DNA of 64,000 bases from Paenibacillus sp. V4I7 (GCF_030817275.1 NZ_JAUSZD010000002.1:372001-436000), one strand, 5' to 3'. Positions 55,654-64,000 are shown, counted from the first letter of the stretch. The notes: generated by a model from the letters alone, not told the origin. Made by a program: numbers and translations.

Positions 55654-57138
55654 ATGAGCATCAACTTACAATATTGGATTCAGGAAGCCGATTTGGTGAG
55701 CATGCAAAAGGCAATGACTTCGGGTGAATGTACATCTGAAGCCCTCGTTCTTGCATATATCGAACGCATTAATAGTTATAATCCTTTGATTAATGCCATA
55801 TTAGAGATTAATCCAGATGCGCTTGAAATCGCAAGGAATCTTGACCTTGAGCGAAATACAACAGGTAGTAGGGGGCCGCTGCACGGAATTCCAATCCTGC
55901 TCAAGGATAACATCGATACGCACGACCGGATGCATACGAGCGCTGGTTCAATCGCATTGGCTGAGTCGTTTGCTCATGAAGATTCGTTCATAGCCGCAAA
56001 GCTCCGCGCTGCCGGTGCAGTTCTTCTAGGTAAGGCAAATATGACCGAGTGGTCGAATTTTATGTCCAACCGTATGCCAGCTGGATACAGTTCCAGAGGC
56101 GGATATGTATTGAATCCATATGGACCTGGCAAGCTCTTCGTGAGCGGGTCAAGTTCAGGATCGGCTGCAGCCGTAGCGGCAAACCTGGCAGCAGCAGCGT
56201 TCGGAACAGAAACCGCAGGTTCGATTATTGGGCCGGCCAGCCAACATTTTCTTGTCGGAATAAAGCCTACTGTAGGGCTTGCGAGCCGCAGCGGTATTAT
56301 CCCGATCTCCATAAGTCAGGATACACCAGGACCAATTTCCAGAACAGTCACTGATGCAGCGACTCTACTCGGGGCAATCGTCGGGATTGATGAAAACGAC
56401 AAGGCAACATGGACTAGCCCGCATCGTACTTTTCATGACTACACAACTTATCTTGATCGAGACTTTCTGCGTAAAGCTCGTGTTGGGATTCCCAGACATT
56501 ACTATCGGTCATTGGATGAAGAAAGACTTTCCATCATGGAATCCGCCATCGATGTTCTGCGTGAGCAAGGTGCTACAGTTATCGATCCTGTGAACCTCCA
56601 TTTGGAACAGCATCCATGGAACAATGATGTTATCTGCTACGAATTCAAAACAGGCCTGAATCGCTATTTGTCGAAGTTGAACTCGGATATACCCGTACAT
56701 TCGCTTCAAGAACTGATTGCTTATAATCAGAAGCACGCTGCTTCCGCATTGAAGTTTGGCCAAGACAATCTGATTCGCTCGGAACAAAATGCGCTAAACG
56801 AGACAACCTATCAACTTAAACGTCAAGAATATAACCATCCGGCTGTAACGCAAGGGATTGACTATACACTCGATCAACACGGCTTAGATGCATTAATGTT
56901 ACCCGGTGACATTGATGGCATGTACATTGCTGCCCGGTTAGGGTATCCCCTTATTACGGTGCCCGCCGGTTATTCAGAAAAAGGAACAATTGATGCGGAT
57001 GGCGATTCGACACAGGGTCCATTTGGTGTTGTCTTTTCCGGGAGGGCCTTCAGTGAGCCCACGCTAATCAGCATCGCCTATAGTTTTGAGCAGGCAACAC
57101 TTTTCCGTCGACCGCCAGATCTAGGCGAATTGATGTAA
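55654..57138 (+). CDS. Amidase (amidase-signature family)
   Basis: The 494-residue enzyme has the Ser-Ser-Lys triad: Lys in PILLKDNIDT (about residue 84), Ser in SGSSSGSAAAVAANLAAAAF and Ser in GTETAGSI (about residues 163 and 187). It hydrolyses an amide; the family includes peptide amidases and nicotinamidases. No signal peptide. ATG 55654 has only a weak GGGGG site 10 bases upstream. It lies between two repeat copies. Confidence 0.9.
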   Translation: MSINLQYWIQEADLVSMQKAMTSGECTSEALVLAYIERINSYNPLINAILEINPDALEIARNLDLERNTTGSRGPLHGIPILLKDNIDTHDRMHTSAGSIALAESFAHEDSFIAAKLRAAGAVLLGKANMTEWSNFMSNRMPAGYSSRGGYVLNPYGPGKLFVSGSSSGSAAAVAANLAAAAFGTETAGSIIGPASQHFLVGIKPTVGLASRSGIIPISISQDTPGPISRTVTDAATLLGAIVGIDENDKATWTSPHRTFHDYTTYLDRDFLRKARVGIPRHYYRSLDEERLSIMESAIDVLREQGATVIDPVNLHLEQHPWNNDVICYEFKTGLNRYLSKLNSDIPVHSLQELIAYNQKHAASALKFGQDNLIRSEQNALNETTYQLKRQEYNHPAVTQGIDYTLDQHGLDALMLPGDIDGMYIAARLGYPLITVPAGYSEKGTIDADGDSTQGPFGVVFSGRAFSEPTLISIAYSFEQATLFRRPPDLGELM

Positions 57139-57216
57139 TTACTGTTTCCCAATGACACCGTTAGAATTAACAACTACGTACTGACCATGTCAGTGCATTG
57201 GACTTAACCATCATGA

Positions 57217-57246
57217 TTACGCTAACGGGAAACGAGAGTTCGATAA
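57217..57246 (+). repeat. Three-hairpin repeat, left end only (copy 12)
   Basis: ATTACGCTAACGGGAAACGA, GAGTTCGATA; the middle and right end are missing. Confidence 0.65.
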
Positions 57247-57263
57247 GGGAGAAGGTGATACTC

Positions 57264-57365
57264 TTGAATGATCTTGCTCATTTTATTTTGTTTGTAACTT
57301 TCGGAATCCCAATAATTGCTTTAGCAATTGTTCTATTGAGTATGTCAGGTAGAAATAAAAGATGA
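57264..57365 (+). CDS. 33-residue single-span membrane microprotein
   Basis: TTG 57264 follows AAGGTGATACTC. The product MNDLAHFILFVTFGIPIIAL, AIVLLSMSGRNKR has one membrane span and a basic cytoplasmic tail. It is too short for standard gene calls, but site, composition and tail make it credible. It occupies the interval between two repeat copies by itself. Confidence 0.5.
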   Translation: MNDLAHFILFVTFGIPIIALAIVLLSMSGRNKR

Positions 57366-57442
57366 AGTTCATGTGGAAGGTAGCAACTTTGACACAGTTC
57401 AGAATTTCATTCGGTGGATAGACTCTGGCAATCAATGCCTTC

Positions 57443-57537
57443 GTTACGCTAACGGGACACGATAGTTCAAGAATGACATGACGGCAGCCGACACACGATC
57501 GGCTGCCGTTGTCTGTTGAAGTAACGGGCAGATTAAC
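57443..57537 (+). repeat. Three-hairpin repeat, complete copy 13
   Basis: GTTACGCTAACGGGACACGA, middle CGGCAGCCGA...TCGGCTGCCG, right end AAGTAACGGGCAGATTAAC. Confidence 0.85.
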
Positions 57538-57770
57538 AGAATAATCTCGAAGGTAGTGGATTAGAGGCTCTCCATGCAAAAGAGAAATGGTCGGCTATTC
57601 GTTCCTGCCGAAAACTTCGATAAGGATATAGAGTAACTGACGGATCATATTTCTAGAAAAGAAATCAGGAATACCATCGTTAGGCTTTTATGGGAATATT
57701 TATTTAAAAATTGAGATTGTTGAGGGGTAATATCGATGATTATGAAAAAAACTTAGATGGTACATCTACT

Positions 57771-57845
57771 TCGCGAGGGACGGATACGATAGTTGAAAGA
57801 AAAGCAGGCCAAGACTGTATTGTTCCAGTTTTGGACTGCTTTTTG
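57771..57845 (+). repeat. Three-hairpin repeat, diverged copy 14
   Basis: GCGAGGGACGGATACGATAG at the left; the middle is a terminator-like stem (AAAGCAGGCCAA...TTGGACTGCTTTTTG). Confidence 0.55.
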
Positions 57846-58064
57846 TGATGCTCCCACAAGAATACATAGAATACATGTAAAAAATGTGCAGAGTCTTATA
57901 TTTCAAGGTTTTTTCACGCGCTCGTTTAGTTAATTAACGAATGTTGGCGAGACCCTATGTAAAGGTGCTATAGAACCTGCTGAACAATACCGTAGATCGT
58001 GCTTTCTATTTGTTAATTTCTCATCTAAAATGTGAATATATTGCTATTCGAAGGAGGCTACAAG

Positions 58065-58703
58065 ATGAATGCAGGAAGGATATTGTTTCAAGGTGATTCG
58101 ATTACAGATGGGGCAAGAGGACGCAATGATGATCTCAATCATATATTGGGGCATGGTTACCCATATCTTATCGCAAGCAAGCTTGGAAATGAACTGGCGG
58201 AGAAACAGCCGCTTTTTATTAACCGGGGTATCAGCGGGAACCGGGTATCGGATTTGTATGCACGTTGGAATGAGGACGCATTCAGTCTTAGTCCCGATGT
58301 GATCAGTATACTGATCGGGGTCAATGATGCAGGAAGGATCGTAAATGGCGACCCCGGCGGTGCGACTGATCGATTTGAGCGTTCTTACCGTCACCTGCTG
58401 GGGGAAACGAAAGAGGTTCTTCCAGCCGCCCGCCTCATATTGTGTGAGCCGTTCATACTCAAAACCGGCGGAACCGTGGAAAAATGGGAAGCTTGGCAGG
58501 AACGGATCGCCCATTATCAGGACACCGTCCGGACACTCGCCAACGAATTTCAAGCAGTCTTTGTTCCGCTACAAGCTGTACTATACGATGCCTGCAAGAG
58601 AGCTGATGCATCGTACTGGCTCTGGGATGGAGTGCACCCGACGGCGGCGGGACACGATCTGATCGCACGGCAGTGGCTATCCGTCGTGCAGAGCAGGATT
58701 TAG
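58065..58703 (+). CDS. SGNH/GDSL-family hydrolase
   Basis: ATG 58065 follows AAGGAGG; the earlier in-frame start at 58032 precedes that site. The 212-residue esterase shows block I FQGDSITDGAR (Ser), block III GVNDAG (Asn) and block V DGVHPTAAGH (Asp and His of the triad). It would deacetylate sugars or hydrolyse small esters. No signal peptide is present. It could serve carbohydrate use, but it lies far from the sugar locus. Confidence 0.9.
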   Translation: MNAGRILFQGDSITDGARGRNDDLNHILGHGYPYLIASKLGNELAEKQPLFINRGISGNRVSDLYARWNEDAFSLSPDVISILIGVNDAGRIVNGDPGGATDRFERSYRHLLGETKEVLPAARLILCEPFILKTGGTVEKWEAWQERIAHYQDTVRTLANEFQAVFVPLQAVLYDACKRADASYWLWDGVHPTAAGHDLIARQWLSVVQSRI

Positions 58704-58807
58704 TTGCTGGCATTAGGGTTCCACAGTCGCGGATCGAAGGCGATACGATAAGGATGGGGGCCCGATGTTTTTTTAATCGTCAGTTAAATTTACGTGGTAA
58801 TCACTTC

Positions 58808-58840
58808 GAGAACGGCTAACAATGTAGCCGTTCTTTTTGT
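58808..58840 (+). terminator. Terminator downstream of the SGNH hydrolase gene
   Basis: GAACGGCTA pairs with TAGCCGTTC around ACAATG, then TTTTTG. Confidence 0.8.
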
Positions 58841-58845
58841 TATCA

Positions 58846-58875
58846 TTAAGCTAAAGGGCAGGATAGTTGAGCGAA
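58846..58875 (+). repeat. Three-hairpin repeat, collapsed copy 15
   Basis: TTAAGCTAAAGGGCAGGATA with GTTGAGC; the left and right boxes are fused. Confidence 0.55.
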
Positions 58876-58908
58876 GAGGTATGCCAAGGAGTGCTGGACT
58901 TTCATTAA

Positions 58909-58943
58909 AAAAGCCTTTGGAATAATATCCAAGGGCTTTTTGT
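58909..58943. terminator. Hairpin terminator
   Basis: AAAAAAGCCTTTGGA pairs with TCCAAGGGCTTTTT around ATAATA; usable from either side. Confidence 0.7.
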
Positions 58944-59068
58944 ATGCCTATTTTTTTCTAGACCTTATTCAACATCATAACAATTCATAAAGAAAAAGTC
59001 TATACTTTTTGATGGATATTATTTACTATTGGGTTGCCGGCAAAACTTAAAAATGGAGTGTTTAATCA

Positions 59069-59833
59069 ATGGATAATAATACTTGCCACAACGACGATGT
59101 TTTTAATCAAGGTCAATACTATGTTCGATTTGAATGGGGAGCAGAAGGGGTAAAACGACTAGCTCCAATTTCAAGTGTTGTGGTCATAATTGATGTTTTA
59201 TCGTTTACAACATGTGTTGAAGTTGCAGTTTCAAGAGAATCTTTGGTTTATCCATATCGATACAAAGATGAGTCCGCCATAAAATTTGCTCAGTCTGTTA
59301 GTGCTATTTTGGCTGAAAAACGTGGCAAGACTCCATCACTATCTCCAGAATCGTTACTATCCTTGCCACCTCAATCACGAATCGTATTACCTTCCCCGAA
59401 TGGTTCAACGTGCACCGTCGTCGCTAATGAGTCTAATGCGTTTACGATTGCTGGGTGTTTACGGAACGCATTTGCTGTTTCAGATTTTATTAAGAGGCAT
59501 TATCCAGGTGATGTGATAAGTGTAATTGCATGTGGTGAACAGTGGGAAAATGGTATGTTGCGTCCAGCTATCGAGGATTTAATTGCGGCTGGTGCAATTC
59601 TTAGTCAGTTTGACCAATCGAGTCTTTCGCCAGAAGCCAAAATTGCTGTTAGTGCCTTTATACATGCAGAACATGACATAAAAACGATTTTGAAGGAATG
59701 TTCGTCTGGTCGTGAGCTAATAGAAAAGGGCTTTCCAGAGGATGTTATTATTGCAAGTGAACTGAATGTTAGCCAAGTGGTTCCCGTATTCCATAACGGA
59801 GCTTATGTACAACCATTTTTGTTAAATCGCTAA
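59069..59833 (+). CDS. 2-phosphosulfolactate phosphatase family protein (ComB-like)
   Basis: The 254-residue protein matches ComB-type Mg-dependent phosphatases: VVVIIDVLSFTTCVEVAV (about residues 38-55), LPSPNGSTC, IAGCLRNAFAVSDFI and GEQWENGMLRPAIEDLIAAG. ComB acts in coenzyme M synthesis in methanogens; bacterial homologues have other or unknown substrates. ATG 59069 has a weak GGAGTG site 13 bases upstream. It is a single gene between repeat copies. Confidence 0.85.
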   Translation: MDNNTCHNDDVFNQGQYYVRFEWGAEGVKRLAPISSVVVIIDVLSFTTCVEVAVSRESLVYPYRYKDESAIKFAQSVSAILAEKRGKTPSLSPESLLSLPPQSRIVLPSPNGSTCTVVANESNAFTIAGCLRNAFAVSDFIKRHYPGDVISVIACGEQWENGMLRPAIEDLIAAGAILSQFDQSSLSPEAKIAVSAFIHAEHDIKTILKECSSGRELIEKGFPEDVIIASELNVSQVVPVFHNGAYVQPFLLNR

Positions 59834-60234
59834 GCCTTTATACCATATGTTGGGATTCGTGGTCATTTCGCTAAAAGTTTTACACATAGTCGGTCGATGG
59901 AAGTGCCTATGGCATGGATAAGCATAATCAAATTGATATTTACGAAAAACATTTGGATTGCAAATAACTACGGAAATGTACCATGCAACTCCAAGTGCAA
60001 ACGAAAAAAGCCAGATGTAGAATCATTTGAACGTGGCACTCAGAGTTGCAAGATATCCTTATGATTGCAATGACCCTAAGCTAACGGGTAACGATAACAC
60101 CATGACAACAGGCTGCCAGCATTATTGGCAGCCTGTACAGGTAACGTCCAGTTTAACGCAACAAATTATTACCAGAGATTCGTCTAATAAAGTGGGTAGG
60201 ATAAATACTTTTTTTACCGGGAGGAGTGAAAATA
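59834..60234. other. Intergenic stretch with a repeat copy
   Basis: Bases 59843-59880 (CATATGTTGGGATTCGTGG, TTTCGCTAAAAG) resemble the lead-in to the repeat copy at 61384, suggesting a further decayed copy. A complete copy follows at 60076. No gene was seen. Confidence 0.5.
60076..60157 (+). repeat. Three-hairpin repeat, complete copy 16
   Basis: CTAAGCTAACGGGTAACGAT, middle CAGGCTGCCA...TGGCAGCCTG, right end GGTAACGTCCAGTTTAAC. Confidence 0.8.
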
Positions 60235-60591
60235 TTGAAAAAGTTAGTTTTAGGCGTAGCCTTAACACTTGCCGTATGTGCATTTAGTGGTTGTAGTGCT
60301 TCGTCTGAAGCTGAAAAGGGGAATTACATTATCGCAAAGGAAGAGCAAAGAATCTTAGTGGCGAAGCAAATTTCTAAAAAGGATGCAGAAAGTAAGACCT
60401 TTGCTACCTTCAAAAAGAGTAATATCGAATTAGTCTATTATATTGTAGAAGATTCCCAACTCTACAACGAGCTTAGGGTATGTGAAAAAGTTAATGTAAC
60501 TCCTAAAACAAATGACAAAGGCGAATATATTGTAATGCAATCCGATCCCCCTCAAATTGTAGCTGGTGAGATAGAAAGACAAAAGGATTGA
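60235..60591 (+). CDS. Small lipoprotein of unknown function
   Basis: TTG 60235 lies eight bases after GGGAGGAG; GTG 60226 overlaps that site. The 118-residue product has lipobox FSGC (Cys20) and a mature domain with EEQRILVAKQISKKDAESKT resembling DUF3221-type lipoproteins, an OB-fold-like family of Bacillota. The function is unknown. Confidence 0.65.
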   Translation: MKKLVLGVALTLAVCAFSGCSASSEAEKGNYIIAKEEQRILVAKQISKKDAESKTFATFKKSNIELVYYIVEDSQLYNELRVCEKVNVTPKTNDKGEYIVMQSDPPQIVAGEIERQKD

Positions 60592-60633
60592 TTAGGTTAT
60601 TATGAACGAGAACCATAATAATAATCGTATCGT

Positions 60634-60730
60634 CGTTAAGCTAACGAAGATACGATAGCTTCATAACAAGATCTAGCAGGCTGCCGGTGATAAATTCGGT
60701 GGCCTATTCCGGGTTAACGGGCAGATTAAC
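60634..60730 (+). repeat. Three-hairpin repeat, complete copy 17
   Basis: GTTAAGCTAACGAAGATACG, middle AGGCTGCCGG...CGGTGGCCT, right end GGTTAACGGGCAGATTAAC. Confidence 0.8.
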
Positions 60731-60743
60731 AAAGTAATTCCTA

Positions 60744-61310
60744 TCATATCAAGTTTGGTTTAGATTCTAAGTAATCGATATGCTTTTTTACCTCAATCCA
60801 ATTTGAAGCACGAAACACGAAGTCATGAGTAACCGATAAATTATATGGCTGTTCATACAAAATAACTGGCTTATTTACTAGAGCAAATTCCTCTGCATAG
60901 TGAGGACCATCATCAATCAACACATCTACCTCTGAATTAATACATTCTTGGAGTTTATTTTCAACAAGTGTAATATTGTGATAATTAATCTTATAGTGTT
61001 TAAGCCATTCAATGGTAACATCGCGAAAAAGTAATGGTCGAGCAGTAATAATTGATAATTGATGCTGATTAAACAGTTGCTGTAATATTTCAACTGCCAT
61101 CGGCAAAGGTGATGAGTTCCAATGAATTTCATGCCCATATTTATTATAAATTGCATCTCGTTCAGCCTTATCCCACCCATATAAACGGTAGAGATAAAAA
61201 TCATTAACATCGTCGGGTGTTAATGATAATCCAGATGCTCTATTATAATATTGCAAATAAGCTGAAGTGGCATCAAGAATTGTATTATCTAAATCTATTC
61301 CAATATGCAA
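60744..61310 (-). CDS. 5'-nucleotidase-like HAD phosphatase
   Basis: TTG 61310 follows AGGAGG by eight bases. The 188-residue protein opens on the HAD motif DLDNTILD (nucleophile Asp), has Thr of motif II in LSIITARPLL and acidic motif IV in DVLIDDGPHY. This resembles NT5C-type deoxynucleotidases. It is the only gene in this part of the array on the minus strand. Confidence 0.85.
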   Translation of the reverse strand: MHIGIDLDNTILDATSAYLQYYNRASGLSLTPDDVNDFYLYRLYGWDKAERDAIYNKYGHEIHWNSSPLPMAVEILQQLFNQHQLSIITARPLLFRDVTIEWLKHYKINYHNITLVENKLQECINSEVDVLIDDGPHYAEEFALVNKPVILYEQPYNLSVTHDFVFRASNWIEVKKHIDYLESKPNLI

Positions 61311-61383
61311 GGTTAACAACCTCCTAACTAAATGACTAACTATTTCTGTAAACCCAGTTTACCATATGCTGGATTCTGGTAAT

Positions 61384-61460
61384 TCCGCTAACGAGAAACG
61401 ATAGTGGAGAATCTTACTTCGCGGTAGCTCCTCCTTTTGCCTATTCAAGTAACGGGCATA
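61384..61460 (+). repeat. Three-hairpin repeat, copy 18 (middle altered)
   Basis: TCCGCTAACGAGAAACGATA, a weak middle hairpin (GCGGTAGCTCC region), right end AAGTAACGGGCATAAG. Confidence 0.7.
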
Positions 61461-61545
61461 AGAAACGAAATAATTCTATTGAATCTACAATAGATTCTCA
61501 ATTTATTACCGTCTAATCTAATATGAATCATTTTGGAGGTGTATG

Positions 61546-62115
61546 ATGGTAAAAAAGAATTCATTTTATTTAATATTCCTTTTAATATCTGTATTTGTCC
61601 TAACAGGTTGTTCGATTCAGACAGGGATAGAAAAAGAAATTAATGTTCAAGAAGAAAATAAATCAGCTTTAAAAGTAGACATCAATCCAAAAGGATGGGA
61701 AGTAAGTCCAACATTTAATATTCCAGTTACATTTGGTGATGGAACAAAAGGCGAATATATTTTGATTGGAAATGAAGGAAAGTTAGGTTTCCTTACTGGA
61801 GGACAACCTATTATTGCAGGGAAATCTAATAAATATATGTGGTACTTTTGGGGTAGTACGCTAGAAGAGACGCAACAATTATTCGGAAAGAAAATGGAAA
61901 TAAGAGGAGTTAGCAAGCAAACGGGAGAAGAAATTAGTGTTTTTAAGGGTGGGATCGGAATACCAAATCCTAATGTTCAACCTCCTATTCTAGATAACGA
62001 TAAAGTTGCTAAAGGAGTTACTATGATGTCAATACCCTCTGGGCTTTGGAGATTAGATGCTTACATTGAAGAGAAGCTTTTTGGCAGTGTTGTTGCTCAA
62101 GTGCATAACAAATAG
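61546..62115 (+). CDS. DUF4871-like lipoprotein
   Basis: ATG 61546 is six bases after GGAGG; the adjacent ATG 61543 is slightly too close. The 189-residue product has lipobox VLTGC (Cys22) and a mature beta-sandwich-like domain ending SIPSGLWRLDAYIEEKLFGS, as in DUF4871 proteins. The function is unknown. Confidence 0.7.
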   Translation: MVKKNSFYLIFLLISVFVLTGCSIQTGIEKEINVQEENKSALKVDINPKGWEVSPTFNIPVTFGDGTKGEYILIGNEGKLGFLTGGQPIIAGKSNKYMWYFWGSTLEETQQLFGKKMEIRGVSKQTGEEISVFKGGIGIPNPNVQPPILDNDKVAKGVTMMSIPSGLWRLDAYIEEKLFGSVVAQVHNK

Positions 62116-62159
62116 TTAATTCTATTAGAACCGAGAATAGAGGTATTTCTACTTTTCTA

Positions 62160-62211
62160 CCGAAAAACTATAGTTCAATTTCAGAAGGGCTGCGGATTGC
62201 AGCCCTTTGCT
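62160..62211 (+). repeat. Possible worn three-hairpin repeat (copy 19)
   Basis: CGAAAAACTATAGTTCAATT recalls hairpin 1, followed by an AAGGGCTGC...GCAGCCCTT stem that may also terminate the lipoprotein transcript. Confidence 0.4.
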
Positions 62212-62253
62212 GTCCTTTCAATGGCCTTATTTAATTCATCTGGAGGTGACTAT

Positions 62254-62400
62254 ATGAAATTTCTTTTAATTGCCATTATATTATTGCACTTACTTGGTGT
62301 TATATCTGGATGTTCAAAAGATGAACAAAGTCAAAGTCACTTGGTAATTGACTACGATATATCTGTTTTAATAGAGGATAGTGAAGTTATACAAAATTAG
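62254..62400 (+). CDS. Very small lipoprotein
   Basis: ATG 62254 follows TCTGGAGGTGAC. The 48-residue product has lipobox VISGC (Cys20), leaving a mature peptide of only 29 residues. A terminator follows at once, so it is a complete unit and probably not a fragment. Confidence 0.6.
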   Translation: MKFLLIAIILLHLLGVISGCSKDEQSQSHLVIDYDISVLIEDSEVIQN

Positions 62401-62402
62401 TA

Positions 62403-62430
62403 TCCGCCTAAATGGCGGTTTTTTTATTTT
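62403..62430 (+). terminator. Terminator of the small lipoprotein gene
   Basis: CCGCC pairs with GGCGG around TAAAT, then seven T. Confidence 0.8.
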
Positions 62431-62621
62431 ATCGGATCCAGGCCAAGAATATCGTCCGATTGCCGATAAAGCCACAGCGTAGGGCATTCAACCACAATCC
62501 ATCCAAGATGACGTAAAGGAGCGACTATAACTTCTGCCCTGTTAAACCAGGCTGGGTTAACAGGGAAGTAATAAGATGGTTGTCCGTCGGCTCCTTCATG
62601 AACGTTATGAAGGCGGTAAAA
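62424..62621 (-). pseudogene. Unrecognised C-terminal protein fragment
   Basis: Sixty-five open codons with no start read FYRLHNVHEGADGQPSYYFP, then WFNRAEVIVAPLRHLGWIVV and LWLYRQSDDILGLDP before TAA. Composition is clearly that of a folded protein. A stop codon precedes the fragment. I cannot name the family. The remaining 120 bases to 62749 show no gene. Confidence 0.45.
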
Positions 62622-62749
62622 TCAAGAGAAACGGAGCATTACGGGAGGAATGAACCCGAGATGTTCCGTTTCTTCATTAATGCCTTTAATCAGATCAACA
62701 AATGAACCCAACCTCTTTGATTTGGAGGTCTTTGCTTTGGGATAAAAGT

Positions 62750-63286
62750 TTATAATACAAAAAATTGAGTAATAAACACAACGCCCGTCACTGACTTAAT
62801 CTCAAGTATAATACCTGTGCGGTCACCCCGTACAGATACCAAACTATTGGCTGGCAGCAATGGTGATATTAATGCGCGAAGTATGGTATTGTTTCTATTT
62901 CTTGCAGCTAGGACGAGCTGGGTGGCGAATGCGTTGTTACTGCCAATTTTACGGTATAACGGCAGAATCCTCTTAGAAATGCTTCTCAAGCTGATTACCG
63001 TTAAGCGGACTCTCCCTTTTGTGTTGGTCGCATTTTCTACTTGATTCGCCGGAGCCGGAGCCTTAAAGCCGATGCTAAATCCAAAACTATTGGTTCCAAA
63101 ATCGTTGAAACCAGATGTAACTTCCTTGAGTAAACGATTGAGTGAATCCAAATTATTGTTCCGGATCGCGATGGTTAAGCGTGTTGCATATACCGGATTA
63201 CAAACAATTTCACGGTAAATTGGGATCGTTTTCGTAGCCGCTTTTCGCAGCGCTACTACCGTTAATATACTCAATTTAAGTTCCAA
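62750..63286 (-). CDS. Hypothetical protein made of two repeats
   Basis: The start TTG 63286 sits four bases after AGGAGGGGAG. The 178-residue protein consists of two related blocks of about 50 residues: TVVALRKAATKTIPIYREIV with YATRLTIAIRNNNLDSLNRL, and TVISLRSISKRILPLYRKIG with FATQLVLAARNRNNTILRAL. A linker rich in Gly/Phe/Ala joins them, and a hydrophobic tail follows. The pattern suggests an internal gene duplication. I do not recognise the family. Confidence 0.6.
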   Translation of the reverse strand: MELKLSILTVVALRKAATKTIPIYREIVCNPVYATRLTIAIRNNNLDSLNRLLKEVTSGFNDFGTNSFGFSIGFKAPAPANQVENATNTKGRVRLTVISLRSISKRILPLYRKIGSNNAFATQLVLAARNRNNTILRALISPLLPANSLVSVRGDRTGIILEIKSVTGVVFITQFFVL

Positions 63287-63572
63287 CTCCCCTCCTATTA
63301 AACTTATATAGTATATTGAATTCTTATAGTTTGGATTGGGTAGTTATATTGGGAGAATATATATTTGATGAACAAGTCTACGTCCAAATTATCCAACCGA
63401 TTTTAAATTTTTTGGACAACCGTTCTTTATCATTTTTTAATAGAGCATCCTCTATTCCTACTTACACGTGTTCATGGGCTTTTGTTTTTCTTTTGACTAT
63501 ATGTTCTATTAAGTATTGAGCTAATGCAGAAGTACGACAAGTTCTGCTATAAGCACCAAACAGTGCGAAAAG

Positions 63573-64000
63573 CAGGAAATTACAGCAGTAATTTTAACTT
63601 TACAACCAAGGATGGGAATGACGGAACCATGTATCCTGAAACCATCCCGCCAATACTCCTGCACGGTCAATGTTTAACAGAATAATGAGGTGTGAAGTAC
63701 AGGTAGATTCGACAGAACGAAGGCTGTAGCCATTCGAATAGAAAAGGTATGCGGGCGGATATGTCGCGCGGCTGAAAAACTGGATATGGTGAGAATGTTC
63801 GCATAGAAGCGATCTGACGAACTTCCGAATGTACAGGTCTAAAGTTAGAGCATGCGGAAACGTATGTACCATCAAACGATGGGGTGAGTGGCGTAAAGTA
63901 AAACTTTCTGCTCTGAAATACGCTATGCCGAACAATGGTGGCATTGGTCTCACAGGCTCAGAGGAAGCACCTAAGTTCAGAAAAGATAGCTAGGCTGTAA
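63573..64000 (+). mobile_element. 5' part of a group II intron
   Basis: GTGCG at 63573 is the usual intron start. What follows is non-coding but rich in short pairings typical of domain I, including GCATGCGGAAACGTATGTACC, AAACGATGGGGTGAGTGG, ACAGGTAGATTCGACAGAAC and GCTCAGAGGAAGCACC. A hairpin GCAGAA...TTCTGC lies 26 bases upstream of the start (63525-63546). The reverse transcriptase gene and 3' end would lie beyond the window. The subclass is not assigned. Confidence 0.55.

Larger units (their letters stand above)
57366..58064. other. Stretch without an intact gene
   Basis: At 57354-57445 a frame reads IKDEVHVEGSNFDTVQNFIR, WIDSGN, probably a decayed coding fragment. Two copies of the three-hairpin repeat follow (57443 and 57771). 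The remaining 200 bases up to the SGNH hydrolase gene show nothing recognisable. Confidence 0.5.

Noticed and set aside
63316..63519. A 67-codon plus-strand frame
   Set aside because: AT-rich, no ribosome binding site, no recognisable domain.
63600..63953. A 117-codon minus-strand frame
   Set aside because: It lies wholly within the presumed group II intron RNA and has atypical composition.

Overview
The window looks like a Paenibacillus-type endospore-forming member of the Bacillota. The reasons are YesM/YesN-style two-component regulation next to LplA/B/C-style sugar importers, a full-length PrkA kinase, an RsfA-like remnant, strong AGGAGG ribosome binding sites, frequent TTG/GTG starts and many small lipoproteins. 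No rRNA, tRNA or CRISPR array was seen.

Region 1 (about 2.0-18.5 kb) is a glycan-utilisation locus. It holds a uronate-isomerase-like enzyme, two importer permeases, two paralogous solute-binding lipoproteins, a beta-propeller glycosidase, a Gfo/Idh/MocA oxidoreductase, a GH31 enzyme, an AraC-type response regulator with its YesM-type sensor kinase, and a GH95 enzyme. No transport ATPase is encoded here; a shared MsmX-type ATPase elsewhere would fit. Five promoters in this locus (at 1959, 3269, 5243, 7266 and 9031) carry the same roughly 36-bp two-half-site motif, each followed at a fixed distance by a -10-like hexamer and a gene start. This is the best candidate for the binding site of the encoded YesN-like regulator.

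Region 2 (18.7-23.3 kb) has prkA, two small overlapping membrane-protein genes, a Gly/Pro/Tyr-rich repeat protein and a glycosyltransferase.

Region 3 (23-34 kb) is an accessory zone with VanZ, a 2'-5' RNA ligase-like protein, katG with a PerR-type regulator, DUF1835, lipoproteins and several gene fragments. It includes an orphan T-box leader, probably glycine-specific, with no gene directly behind it.

Region 4 (34-51 kb) has a frameshifted sensor kinase, two divergent full-length IS110-family elements plus a third remnant, and ordinary metabolic or transport genes (CGNR regulator, PNPOx-like, DsrE, paired DMT transporters around a Crp/Fnr regulator, MFS, MmyB-like regulator, oxidoreductases). 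Several of these are broken. Each IS110 element has about 400 bp of conserved structured non-coding DNA behind its transposase, a likely guide (bridge/seek) RNA. A cluster of 20-bp repeats at 48.8 kb resembles a Mu/Tn7-type transposon end.

Region 5 (51-64 kb) is an alternation of single small genes (lipoproteins, GNAT, amidase, SGNH hydrolase, ComB-like phosphatase, HAD phosphatase, hypotheticals) with copies of an approximately 90-bp three-hairpin repeat. About 20 copies or part-copies occur between 24 and 62 kb, nearly all in one orientation, and some supply the stop codon of the gene before them. The layout resembles a gene-cassette array, although no integrase is visible and the repeat does not match canonical attC boxes. 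The window ends inside what looks like the 5' part of a group II intron.
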